Shown: positions 33,164 to 45,070 of the stretch, in pieces
Layout of the letters: each line of letters begins with the position of its first letter
Position numbering within the stretch: the stretch's first letter is position 1
DNA from: Triatoma infestans
Taxonomy: Eukaryota; Arthropoda; Insecta; Hemiptera; Reduviidae
DNA length: 64,000 bases
Direction of reading: 5' to 3'
Assembly (NCBI GenBank): GCA_011037195.1
Contig: JAAEAF010014803.1
Coordinates: 1-64,000, forward strand
Made by a program: the position numbers and the translations under genes
The notes under the pieces: model-generated
Databases searched by the model: none
Told to the model about the DNA's origin: nothing
Seen by the model: the letters and a program-made list of their open reading frames with translations, nothing else

Positions 33164-34705
33164 TGATGGACAAAGTTTTCGTAATGTTACCCTATAAGAG
33201 AACAATAGCATGGAATTATGGTCCGCTAACTTTTCCAGTAGAAGATATCCTTTCTAGAAAAGTCACTTCTTTTGGCTTCGCAAGCATTTTTTCTACGATA
33301 TACAAATTACTGTTATATATATAATATATATACAATTATGAAAAAATTTATTAAAATTTTGTAGAAATACATTAGTGAGATCTCTGAGGTTCCCTCCAGA
33401 ATTTCGAAAAAATGTCCTAGAAAATCGCGAAAAAAAAAAAACAGAAATTGCACCACCGGCTAATGGAGTTTTGACTGAAAACTTCGTAATGGATTCAAAG
33501 TTGGTATATCAATTTGAGCTCATTGCTTTTGATATATTTCGTTCAGCTTCTTCGCACACAATACTTGTAAAAATATTTTTTTCTTTTTGTAATTCAGTGG
33601 CCCTCAGACATTATTTCCGGTAAAAACACAATTTCAAAAATTTAACTTAATCAAAATACCATTAAATTTTTGCTTGCAACATTAGGATAAATGTAAAAAT
33701 ATTAAAAATATTAATGATAACATTAGAAATAAATATATTAAATGGAATAACATCATTCAGTAAAGAATGAAGCGACATGAAGTTTCTGATATTACCATCA
33801 ACAAGAAGGGCGGCGGCGGGCATGCTGTTAAAAATAAACTCAACTGATTTAGTGCATGTGACAGTTATGGGGTTGATCTTTTGAGTTTATTGTCCTCACT
33901 ATTTACCAAGTCGCCTTCTTAAATATAAACTATTTGTTTAAAAAGGAATAGTTTATGTAATATGTGTATCCATAAAAATCAAGCGTTTTCTACTTAAGGC
34001 ACCATGTAAATCATGCTTTCAATTTAGAAACTAATATAAAACATAATTAACTAGTTTTTATTTAGTACAATAAAAACTAATAATAGAAGCTCTTTATATA
34101 TCAAGTATTTTTAGTAACTGTTGATTAAGTGTTACTGTGATCATAGTTTCATATATATATTTAGAGAGAAAGGGAAACATTTCTTCTATTATTAACATTA
34201 AATCAATAATACGGAACATTAAAAAAATTTTCCAATAATTCTTTCGGATTTTTTTTAAATTCTCTTACTTAATACCGAACCTAACAAATTTTCGAAGGTT
34301 AACAGTATATTGATTAGCCTGAAATGTGTGATGTATCAATTCAATCTTTTTATGAGTAATACCAGTTTTTACAAATCTGTTTGGACAAAATGCCGCAAGA
34401 AAGTGAAATAAACATTTCAAAAACAGAAATGTAAACTAAATAGTGAATGAATGAAAATGTAAACATCTTACCTAATGATGATAACAAAATATCTAATTTT
34501 AACAAAAAGATACATATATCATATGAATAACTAGCTATAAATATAGTATCATTTCTTTATTTCGATGTAATCGAAAAATTCATTTTTTTAGAGCTATAAA
34601 TTATTTATATATTTATAATAAATGAACTTAAATTTAAATTATTTATAACTTTCTCCTTTTATTTTCTTTTATTCAGTTAGTTTATGTTTTTTTTAAATTT
34701 TTTTT
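33164..34705. other. AT-rich stretch, possible HLR relic
   Basis: Around 33380-33660 there is faint HLR-like order (GAAAATCGCGAAAAAAAA, CACCGGCTAATGGAGTTTTGA), too weak for a firm call. The rest is AT-rich without recognisable content. Confidence 0.35.
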
Positions 34706-36172
34706 TCATTCAATTTTGGTGTGTTGAATGATTATACCTTTTGGAATTTTTTATTTTTAATTTTTTAAAGCATTTTTCATAACCCACCGATTCAACAACG
34801 CTTAATGAGTCATTTTCAAGAGATTTCATTTTTTTTTTACTCATATCTGTTTACATGAAAATACACATTATATTAAGAAAAACTTTACAATAATTAAAAC
34901 AGAATAAGGAAAATTAATTTGTTAAATTATGGCTTTTACATGCTGAAAATTAATTTTTAGGTCCAAAAAAATTTATTAAAAAAAAAAAAAAATATCATCC
35001 TAATATAAATTTGCAGCCAACATATGTATGCAGCTTTGTTTGTAAACGATTTTTTTATATTATGCTTTTTAAAATACCATGGTTATTTGTTGTCTATTTG
35101 CTAAAAATTCTTTTAGATTGCATTATTTACTATGTGTCTTTCAAATTATTTTTTATACTCTTTTTATTTTATATTGCACAATTGTTGGTTTTATAGTTTA
35201 TTATTAATTAATTTCAGCTTCGTTAAGTTTAGGTTATGTGCTCTTAGTTTTTTTGAAACCTATAATTATTTATTTGTTTTTCTTTAAGGCTTGTGGAAAA
35301 CATTTTTTTTGCATTTTAAATTTTTATATTTACTTTTTATATTTGTATTAATATGTGTTTTAATTTTATAAATGATTTAATAATCTTACCGAAATTATTT
35401 GTCGTATCCTGTTCAAATGTATGTGGATGTTGATGGTAAACTGTAAGTGAAACCAGTATTAAATTGTGAAAATTACATTGCTATTGGGCAATTACTAGTT
35501 TTAAATTATTTTTTTAATTCAACAAATTTTTGTGATTATTTTATTTTCCTTTTATGCTATTATTATATTTTAATTTATTTTACAAAGTTTTTCTTTAAAT
35601 GTTTTTTCTATTATTATATTATAAATTGATGGTAAATATTATCGATATTGGAAATTGATCGATGATTTCGGTTCTTAATTAGTTAGATTTGGGTTATAAC
35701 CTGGCTGTACTGTTTTATTTAAAATTTCCTTCAAACATTTTCCTTCTGGTCAATATTTTGAAATATTTTGATTACATTCAAACTACCAGTATTTTTTAAT
35801 TTGCTCACACTAATTTCTGTCATTCATTGTGGAATCCAAATTCAGATAGATAAATGTATATAGCTTCCAATATTATTCTTTTATTTAGGTTGCTTTCATA
35901 ATCTAGAATAGCATTATTGTTGAAAAAAATTTGGTATGATGTTTGAACAATGCTGTGTTACTTTTATAATTAGGATTAAATAGAAATTAATTTTTCTTAT
36001 TTTGTTTTAATTATTGTAATGTTTTTTTTCTTAATATAGTGTGTATTTTCATGTAAACAGATATATAAAAAAAAAAGATGGAATCTCTTGAAAATGACTC
36101 ATAAAGTGTCGAATTCCAAAAGTTGAAAAATTGATATAATCATTCAACACATAAAAATTGAATGAAAAAAAA
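34706..36172. mobile_element. T-rich element with about 150-bp terminal inverted repeats
   Basis: The left arm 34706-34883 and right arm 36030-36172 are inverted copies. They share TTCATTCAATTTT, GTGTTGAATGATTATA, GAGTCATTTTCAAGAGATT and CTGTTTACATGAAAATACAC. The left arm has extra bases in the middle. The interior of about 1.15 kb is extremely T-rich on the plus strand and holds only low-complexity frames. No target duplication is obvious. It is a foldback or DNA-transposon-like element of unknown class. Confidence 0.65.
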
Positions 36173-36784
36173 ACAAAACTATAATTTATAACGTCTATTT
36201 GGAACAATAATTTATTGATTTATTAATTTATTTATTTATCGGCCAAGAAAAAAAAGAAGAAAGGAATGTTGAAGATTCTCATGATCTATATCATGTATAT
36301 TCTGTGTATATTAATAAACTGACTCACCCTTAATCAGATGAGAAGCACTGAAGCTGGAGACTTGTCGAAGTTCAATTTTCAGCTGCGTGTATAAGTGTTT
36401 ATGTGCTAAGAAGAACTGTAAGAAGCTGAATTTAGCAGAAGCGAATATTTAATCGTCGTCTTAACAAACAGCGAAACAGAAGCGGTGATAATAAATAAGC
36501 GGAATAAACAAACTGGATGCATGTAAAACTGGAGACACTTTTCACAAAAATATAGCCAGAGAAACATAAAACGAGAGACGGGAAGGTAACAAGAGAAAAT
36601 TTTGGCGGTAAGGACCGGCAAAATATACTATTTGGTTGTCATGGTAGAGTTTTAAAAAATATCCTCACTTTTCTTTTCAGAAGCTTTTTCTCTATCGGAA
36701 ATATTTTTGCCACAATCTTGTGCTAAAGATAAATGCATTTTTGAAGAGGAAATATTATTGCATCAATCATTTGATGCAATAAAG
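36173..36784. other. Stretch without recognised gene
   Basis: AT-rich; nothing assignable. Confidence 0.35.
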
Positions 36785-37130
36785 ATTTTATTCGCCGATA
36801 ATATTACTACAGATAATACAGATCAAGTTAATAACATCATGGGTAAAGTGTCTCGTGGAATCTATGTTTTGAGAAAATGAAGAATTTCGGTTCAGCTTTA
36901 AAGTTGGCATATTTTGCGTGTTTAAATAGCCATTTCTGCTATGGTAATGCTGCCGAAGTAAAAAAATATTTAGATTACAAAAGAAAGCAATTACAGTCAT
37001 TTTGGGTTTAGACTCGAAAGTATCTTGTCGTTCTTTGTTTAAGAAATTGAATATAATGACACTTCCAGCCATATTTATTTTTCAATGCCTCGTCTACTAC
37101 ATGAAGTGCAATGAAGGCCAATTTCTATGG
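36785..37130 (+). pseudogene. LINE reverse transcriptase, thumb/C-terminal relic
   Basis: In three frames it reads FADNITTDNTDQ (position of the FADD active site), then IMGKVSRGIYVLRK. KKAITVILGLDSKVSCRSLF and KKLNIMTLPAIFIFQCLVYY follow. This is the standard order at the end of CR1/Jockey-type reverse transcriptases (the QKKAIRVI-LF-KLNI-PS-IYE pattern). The segment between active site and thumb is deleted and frames are broken. Confidence 0.72.
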
Positions 37131-38689
37131 TTTTCGTAAGTGCATGATCATTTCACCAGAAAACGCAATAATCTTGTCCAGAATAGAAACAGGTTGACAA
37201 AATTTCCTACCAGCTTCCATAATTTGTCCATCTCTTTTTATTACAGTTTACTAGAGAATATATAACATAATACTTTGAAGTGTTTCAAAACTAATGTTAA
37301 GAAACTATTATTAGCTCACCTGCTGTATGGATACATGAATATTTTAAAATTAAGTTTTTGTGAACTCAAACTATATTTTTACTTGACCTTGCCAATAAGG
37401 ATGTAGCTTTTTTTTTCTGGCAGTAAAATAAAATATCAAATACTCGTACTTTCTAAAATAAGGCACAAAGTCAGTTTGAAGATCCTTATAACTAATTCAA
37501 TGCATTTGTAGTGTAATGTTTTGGTCGGAAGAGAACTAATACTTCGGTTAAGTGACTTTAGACTTATTGAACACTGTATTATTAAGTACAAATGACAAAA
37601 CACGAAGAGAAGAGAAGTCACAGAAGACTGACTAGGAAAAAGACAGTATAAGAATCAAGTACGACGTCTCAAACAGATCTCTTCTTTAGAATTACATGAA
37701 AATAGTGGCTTTTTACCAGAAAAAATAAGTAACTTTCTTATTATAAAAGAAACTACTAGCCAGAACTCTTGCGTAACCTGAAGCTTTGATTTCCATGGGA
37801 TTTCAACTTTGTTGACCCAGCCAGTATCGTCGGGAAAAATGCCTTACTCTGAGATACTATAACAATCGCCTACCGATAGGCTTTACTTTTAAGAGCAGGT
37901 TTTTTTCCCTATTTATAATATTCTACGAGAAGACTTCCAAATAAATATTCTAGAAAATGAAAAAAAAAAACTGGGACTAGGGAAACAATCCTTTCTAAGA
38001 TTAGATATATAGCTTTAAGAAACAACCACAAAAATATTTTTACACGTGTCTATTGTAAATAATAATCTGGGGATTTGAAAGATAAATGATACTATGAAAG
38101 CCCCCTTAATACTATTTATATACTAAAAATTAATGAAAAGAAATTTATACAAAAATGAGAAATAATAACCTTTAGTTCAGATTGCTTCTTTTGTCTCCTC
38201 CACATATAAAACGTCTCCCCCCCATTCCTCTTCCATTTCCTGTTAAAAGTATTTTTACCATCTTATATTATGTTAGAGTGATGTTCTCCTTAGTTTTGTT
38301 TTACCTATGGTTATATAAATATAGTATCGTATCGAACTAGCCTCAAATATATTTATATACTTGATACACAACCCTCCAGGACTACGTTTAACAACTTGCC
38401 TTACTGTTTATTAAACTTTATAATACATGGATTTTTATGTTTATTTAAATTAATAGCGTTAAATTTTGGTATTTAACAAAAGTAACATACATATTATATG
38501 TGATCAATATTATTATTTTACGAAAATGTTATTCTCAAACATTTTAATGTTTACATTCACAATTATTTTAAACAATCAAAAGGATTTATTTATTTAATAA
38601 TTCATGACAGCCTGGTTTAGATTATTTCTTTTTGTGATTCATTTTATAAAAACTTCAATCAGAAATTATAAAAGAATATTTTTACTTTA
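37131..38689. other. AT-rich stretch without gene
   Basis: No domain, RNA gene or repeat family recognised. Confidence 0.4.
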
Positions 38690-39170
38690 ATGCATTCGTG
38701 TCAAATTCTCTATACCGAGTTTTCACCGGAAATAGATGGGTTATGGTCCCCGTAAGTGAAAAAAAAATGCTTTTTAGAAAATGGTCTCCTTGTTTGGGTG
38801 TATGTGAACAGCGTATCTTAAAAACGAAAAATCTCAGAAAGTTCAAACTTTATATAACGCTTAGGTATTACCATGAGATTCGACTGTAAGTTGACTGTTA
38901 AAATTTTTCTCTTTATTAAATAGAATTTTTTTACATTTTTGCAATTTTATGGAAAATGATACTAACGATTTTTTTTAAATTTGGTATTCAAAATTTGAGT
39001 TTGAAGGAAGTGTGTTTGAGACTGAACTGTTTTATTCAGTTTTCTACGCTTTCCTCTATAAAAATACAGATGGATTTCTTTAAATTTGTTATACTAATTA
39101 TGAATGCAGAGACCTATCACTTTTGTTTGAAACTTTTCTCCAAGAAATTCATTTAAAAAAGTTTTGAAGG
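38690..39170 (+). repeat. HLR repeat, old degenerate copy
   Basis: Ordered HLR landmarks remain: TTTTCACCGGAAATAGATGG, ATGGTCTCC, GTATGTGAACAGCGTATCTT, AAAACGAAAAATCTCAGAAA and TTTTGCAATTTTATGG. The microsatellite is eroded. Confidence 0.65.
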
Positions 39171-41781
39171 AAGGTATGTTATGCTCTCCTCAAAGAAATA
39201 ATCATAATATTAAATTTAGATTCTTCAATCGGTATAAAATTGAAGACAAGTAAACATTTAGTAAGTTCACTTAAAAAAAAAAAAACAACAAATTTTTATT
39301 CCAAATTATTTCAACTAATTGCCTTTGTGCAACTATTAAAATATTAAATATAAATATTAAATATTTAAATATGAATATTATCAAATCTTAAGTAAATTAA
39401 TACGACAAATTTATTAACAATTTCAAAAAACTTGAAGAAAATCAAATCAAGGCAGTACATTTTATACTAACCTCACCCTGATGCCCCTTGAAAAAGTAAG
39501 TTATGCGTAATAAAATATTCAAGTGTTGTTTACTGAAAACTAAATAGTCCTCTTGTGTTGCTCTTCAGATAAGTAAATAAAAACGCTGTTTACTTCATTA
39601 CTTTTTCATACGGAATTAAAGGACTCGTAAAACTCTTTCATATACACTATTTACTCTCTACTGGCTATTCAATTTACAAAAGAATTTCAAAATGAAACCT
39701 CCGTGAGTTTTGCATAATTTTCCTCTACTAATTTTAACTTGAACTTTGCAAGACTACAACAGCATTTAATATTATTAACACAGCATCGGATAAGGAAGTA
39801 CAACGATCGATATGTTCCTTATAAAGTTCATTAAATTTTCTTCCGCAGCCTTGATAACGAATAAAATGTTCAATTTAATTCATAGTTTTGTGAATCCAGT
39901 AATTCGGAATTTTATAAATTTAGCAATGGAAGCCATGTGATCTCGTTGGCGACATTAAGTGGACAGCGGTTTAATAGATTAGATTAGATTAGATTTTTAT
40001 TTTGGCTTATAAAACAAAAGTATTTTCTAGCCAGTGAGTCTTGGTTTACAATTTGCACAGTACATACAAAAAAAAAAAAAAAAAGATAAAACAGCAATAC
40101 AAAATAAAGAATTTAGTTATAGCAAAAATGTAAAAATGCAAACTATGAAATAAATGCATGAATGGACTATAGTGCATACCAATAATATAAGAACAAACTA
40201 AAAATATAATCCCACATAGTGAATACAAATTTTAACTCCTTATTAAAATAGAATTTCTTCTTAATAACAATGAAGTAATAATAATAATAGTAAAATTAAT
40301 AATAATACAAATCAATGTTGGAAATACCCAAACTGGAATTAAACCAATTTCCAAGTGTTTTTACAAACATATCTATAATAACTGCAGATTTCATTATATT
40401 TTATAAAGAAAGAAAAGATATAATTAGCCAAATCAACAGAATATTAATTGTCAACTACTTGTTGCATGTCCAAAATAAATTTTCTAATTATTAAAGCTTG
40501 ACAAACATAGCAATAAATGTCATTAATTTTATTTACATCGTTTACTTCCAATGGTCGGATAACATTTGAAATGTGATCACTGTTGCTGCATAGATATTTA
40601 TTGATATATTTCTCTCTATTATGCTGGTTTAATAAATATAAACATTTTTTACTGTAAAAATTGGTGTTATTTTTTTTAAATTGTGAAAAGGGATATTACT
40701 TAATGTCTAACTAATTCAATAGATTTTAATTTTGTATCTATAAAAGTCTGTGATTATGGGCAAGTAGTCCTGCTTCAGTTTCAAATTCATTAAATATTTC
40801 TTTTGTAATAGTTATAATTAGTGGTGCGCAAATATTATCAGTTCATGTTAATATAAATGACACTCAATAATCAACCTGTGATAATCAAACAGCGATTATA
40901 ATTTTGGTTTAATATGGTGCTTAAAAATATCTGGTGTAAAACACTTACTTGACTTTCTCTTTACTGCAGTTTACACACAGATTTAAGTGGACTGGGATTC
41001 GAACCTAGAAATTATTATATTTCCGATAGTGTTTTATTATTTTTCAGTTAAAAAGTAAAAATGTTTCCCACCAAAATGTTAATAATGTCACTTTTAATAT
41101 CTTTAATCTAGTAATATTGATTTATTAGAAAAATGGATGACCAATAAGAAATGGGAATCGATAATAAAATGAAAAAACTTTAATGAATGTATCTCAAATC
41201 TTTTGTTTATTTTCGAAAAATTATTTGTCAAACATCCTATATTGTATGTGGCTAACATAAAAAACATTACATTATTTAAAAAAAATAAATAAATAAGGTT
41301 ATGGCTATATTTCTAAAAGGGAAAGTCAACCAGAGAATACAAATATTTACTCTTGAATAAAACATGACTCAGTGATGTGTCCAGAACTTTGTAAAGTTAA
41401 GGCGCTCCCCTTACATAATGTAGTAAACTCCATTATTTAGTATTAATCTTCATTTTATACAAGTTAAATTATCATGTTCTACTATTTTCATAAAAGTATA
41501 CAAGTTATTAAACAATAACCATTCATTAAAAATTAATTTACTAAAAAGCTTTATGCTCTTAGGATGAAATATGCCTTAGGCACTATGAAAAATATTCTTT
41601 GTTGAATTAAAAATTATCAACAGTTAAGAACAGTTTACTAATCTATTGCTTCTATAAAACTGTAAATTAATGCATTATTTTTCTTACTATATGAACAGAC
41701 TATAACTACTTCCTTGAATACAACAAGGTTCAGATTTTACTTTAGGAAACTATGAAGATTCCTCTCGACCGTTCTTATATG
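39171..41781. other. Long AT-rich stretch
   Basis: No gene seen. An ATTAG repeat (39976-39996) followed by rightward sequence could be the 3' tail of a minus-strand LINE, since the LINE at 26240-26980 ends in the complementary TCTAA repeats. An HLR end fragment (ATCTGGTGTAAAACACTTAC) is at 40926-40972. Confidence 0.4.
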
Positions 41782-42169
41782 AAGGAAAAGGATTGTGAGA
41801 TTCGGTCTTTTTAAAAAATAAGAAAACTTAAATTCTTGCCAACCTTTCGACAAATATATTGTCTTTTTCAAGGCATTAAAAAAAAAAAAAAAACTATTAA
41901 ATAATCTTCAAAACATAACAAATTTAAACTTATATATAAATTTGGAAAATAAACAGTTGAGAACACCTCAACATCACAGAGAATAGTGAACAAAAATAAA
42001 TTATTTTCCAAATTTATACATAAGTTTTTAAATTTGTTATGTTTTGAAGATTATTTAATAGTTTATTGTTTTTTTATGCCTTGAAAAAGACAATATATTT
42101 GTCGAAACGTTGGCAAGAATTTAAGTTATCTTATTTTTTAAAAAGACCGAATCTCACAATCCTTTTCCT
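41782..42169. mobile_element. Foldback element with about 170-bp arms
   Basis: The left arm 41782-41952 and right arm 42000-42169 are inverted copies (AAGGAAAAGGATTGTGAGAT at the outer left end) with a spacer of about 50 bp. CTTTAGGAAACT occurs at 41742-41753 and at 42169-42180, a possible target duplication or unit boundary. Each arm contains a GACA...TGTCGAAA motif of hammerhead-like form. No protein is encoded. Confidence 0.75.
42077..42115 (+). ncRNA. Hammerhead-ribozyme-like motif, second sequence type
   Basis: TGCC (stem I), TTGAAAA (core; C3 and G8 changed), an extra A, GACA...TGTC (stem II), GAA, palindromic ACGT (stem III), T, then GGCA (closing stem I with TGCC). The topology equals the motif at 42612-42651 although the paired bases differ. 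Core changes make activity doubtful. Confidence 0.35.
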
Positions 42170-42571
42170 TTAGGAAACTGTTTGAAAATACACTTTACAT
42201 CATAATAATATCCAGAATAAATCACTCGATCTGTTTTACTACTCCACAAATGTGCATGTTGAACAATTATGCTAATTAAAGCGTAAAGAGAAAACCATAT
42301 ATAGAGCAAAATTTTCTTAATAGATTGCTCTAACTCTTCATTAGCTTCATTTACTACTTAATAAAATTTGTTCATTGCGCACTTTAGAATTTGAATTAAA
42401 AAAACTGCACCTAATGGGTGTGATCTTTCGGAAACCCGCAGAAGGAGGTGAATCAGCTACTCTTCCTCAATTCCTAAAGAATTCGGTGTCCTTGAGGGTT
42501 ACTCAGCCTAAAATATGAATAAATTTAATGACACCAAAACCCCATATTACACACAAACAGCCTAGGAAGTA

Positions 42572-42832
42572 TCAGAGACATTTTCCGTCGTAGCCTGCTT
42601 CATTTTGTGGTCATCGACCGGTTTCGGGCGTTCGCCCATCTTCAGGATGCGTTTATCAGACAGTGTGATAACACCGACTTGCACAGAGCAAATTCAGTTT
42701 ACCACTCAGTGTGTGTTATCACACTATCTGAGAAACGCATCCTGAAGATAGGCGAACAGTTGGTGACCACAAAATGAAGCAGGCTATCACGCAAAATGTC
42801 TCTGATGCTTTCCAGCTCTGCGGAACCAACCA
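42572..42832. mobile_element. Foldback repeat, most complete copy
   Basis: Two inverted arms of about 120 bp (outer end TCAGAGACATTTTCCG on the left and its complement on the right) join at a short centre (CACCGACTTGCACAGAGCAA). The right arm has a deletion across the motif that the left arm keeps. The family also occurs at 12.66, 29.6, 33.0 and 52.95 kb. It is non-coding. Confidence 0.8.
42612..42651 (-). ncRNA. Hammerhead-ribozyme-like motif, best core
   Basis: Read on the minus strand from 42651: CATC (stem I), CTGAAGA (intact CUGANGA core), an extra T, GGGC-GAAC-GCCC (stem II) and GAA. Palindromic ACCGGT (stem III), C at the cleavage position and GATG (pairs with CATC) follow. All core residues of a hammerhead are present. 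The single extra base before stem II and the loopless stem III are atypical, and activity would probably need a dimer. Confidence 0.5.
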
Positions 42833-43009
42833 CCACAAGATAGGAAGTGTACAACTACGTGTTTAGCCTAATCATAGGCAATCACTAGCTCACTATCATA
42901 CCTGCATCCCTGAAGCGTACTTGCAGTTATCATCCTAACAATAAGGTCACTTGCAGTACCTTTCATGTTCACATTTTACAACTAAACGGACTTTCAAAGT
43001 TAATTAATT

Positions 43010-43250
43010 TTTTTTTTTTTTTAAATTTAAGGCGCGTTCAACATCTATGGTCAATGGCACATAAGGGCTTCTCAGTACACTGCCGGCCTATGGACAGTTT
43101 TCTCTCGTTATAGACAAGATTGGCCATCACTGGACATTAAGCTTTAGGGGCTCCTAAGGAGAGAAAATCTAAGGGCATTACAGCTGGACTCGATCCCGGG
43201 ACCTCCGCGTCGGAGTCCAACGCACTACCGCTGAGCTAATTGCTTCCCAA
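43010..43250 (-). mobile_element. tRNA-derived SINE, complete copy
   Basis: Minus-strand head with TTAGCTCAGCGGTAGTGCG (box A) and GGATCGAGTCC (box B), body as in the other copies, and a tail GCGCCTTAAATTTAAA with an A-run. A 9-bp duplication TAATTAATT lies at 43001-43009 and 43251-43259. Confidence 0.9.
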
Positions 43251-43259
43251 TAATTAATT

Positions 43260-44297
43260 GTGTATAACTATTTGGTTCAGCATAACCCATGCAATCTCTA
43301 GCTCATTATAAATGCTCACATCTATCTTCTACACTTTCAATGTACGTCTACATGCAATGTGCAACACAAAAACTCAACAAAGTTCTCCAAAAGAAATGAA
43401 TATAACTTTAATGTTCTCTGATAATAGATGTTTTTTTATAATTCGTGGAAGTGTATAATTATTTATCCATATTTAAGAACATGTCATGTTACTCCAGATC
43501 CAAAACGCCTTAAAGAGAGAACTATTTGTCTCAACGAAATCAATACTCATTAAATATTCTTTATATCCATCAATAAAATAATTAATTATTTACCAGAGTA
43601 GGCAAAGTATTAATCCTGAAAGAATTAAATAAGTTAAACTTTAAGTAGATTATGCCAAAGATTATTTCAAAGCAATGATCAAATCATTGTTTAAATGGAA
43701 TGCCATTATTATTATTATTATTAATGTTTTGCATATTTTAAACATTACTCACACATTTGTAAATCAAACAATCTTCCCACATATGATGAATACATATATT
43801 CTCCGTTCAAAACAATCATATAAGTTTGGTTAATTTTAGAAACCGTTTGAATAATTTTAATTAACTTGGAAATGATATTTATTTCTTTTTTCAGAAGAAA
43901 ATCTTGGAAATCTTATCAAAGTTTGTTTATATTCTAAGTTTAGGTTATGCTTACTTATGCTTGACAATAAACTTTTACTTCATAATAATAGTCCACTATA
44001 TAATACATGTTCTGGTTATACTCCATAAAGTGTACATTGAACAAGTATGCCAGTTCCAAAAATGTTTTCAATATACTGAAATATTTTCCTTAACAGATCG
44101 CTCTGGCTCTTCATTTGGGTGAATGTCCTTTACACAGTTTTTGGTCTACTGCTTATTAAAATTTGTTCATCTTGCAACTTAGAATCTGAGTATAAAATCC
44201 ATATTCACCATTGTTGCACCCTTTAGGAACCTCATAGGAAGAAGTGAACTAGCCATTTCTATAGGGATTCGGCAAATTTGAGGATATCCAGCCTAAG
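43260..44297. other. AT-rich stretch without gene
   Basis: Contains a short TTA repeat near 43706-43725. Nothing else recognised. Confidence 0.4.
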
Positions 44298-44760
44298 TAT
44301 TGAACAAAATATCTCAAAAACGAAAAATCGCGATATCGTTTAAATATGTATGGCTCGTACTACCACCGCATTTGACACTGAGGTTTTGGTAAAAATGTAT
44401 CAATCGTAAGTGGATTTGATTAAATGTTTTTTCAAGTTTTTTGGGATTTTCTCCAAAGAGTTTCTTCAAATTTCTTATATTAACTTCATACACAAATGTC
44501 TATTACTTTAATTTATGCATTTTTTCTAGAAAATTGATTTGTAGAGTTTGGAGGGGCAGCAACGTTTAGGTTTCTTCTAAAAGTACTTATTTCAGTGAAA
44601 TGTGATATGTAGGTATGACTATGGCCAATATAATATCAAAGTAAAACAGTGCTAGAGTTCCAGATTTGAAGAATCAGTTGATCGCAATTATGACTTTACA
44701 AACTTGGTTATTGAGTTTTTTGGAAGTTACTCGAAAATGATTCAATTTTTTTAAGGTTTG
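44298..44760 (+). repeat. HLR repeat, old degenerate copy
   Basis: ATCTCAAAAACGAAAAATCG, then a GATATCGTTTAAATATG stretch, AATGTATCAATCGTAAGTGG and a GGAGGGGCAGC box follow HLR order. Both ends are lost. Confidence 0.55.
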
Positions 44761-44929
44761 GATTGCTAAACGCCCCAGATACTACCGTATCACTTTTAAC
44801 GTGCCATTCTTCCAGAAATTTAATTTTAGATATTTAAGAGGAATCTGGACGTTAGATTTCAAATCTAATTGGATTTTATTCAGGGTCAATGGTGCTAGGT
44901 TCTGGACTAAATGTATTCACTTCAACTTC

Positions 44930-45070
44930 TACCTCCTTTGGAAAGATAGTAGTGTTAAGGCCAAAACGAAAGGACGGTTGGGAAGACGACATACTGAGCA
45001 AAGGCCTCTTAATACAAAATCACTGGCAGGCCTTGGTCCTTCTTGGGTTGTTGTTCCAATGGTTTAATTT
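44930..45070 (+). pseudogene. LINE ORF2 extreme C-terminal fragment
   Basis: LRPKRKDGWEDDILS followed by IQNHWQALVLLG matches the conserved end of one LINE group (GRPRLRWLDDI then IQNWKALVLDR). The frame is open for only a short way. No upstream domains remain. Confidence 0.55.

Noticed and set aside
34706..36172. Hammerhead-like motif in the arms of the T-rich element
   Set aside because: CTTGAAAATGAC...GTCGAA is present in the right arm but stems I and III do not pair and the left arm lacks stem II.
40986..41006. Box B-like GGTTCGAATCCCAG on the minus strand
   Set aside because: No box A or cloverleaf partner upstream; a single motif is not enough for a tRNA or SINE call.
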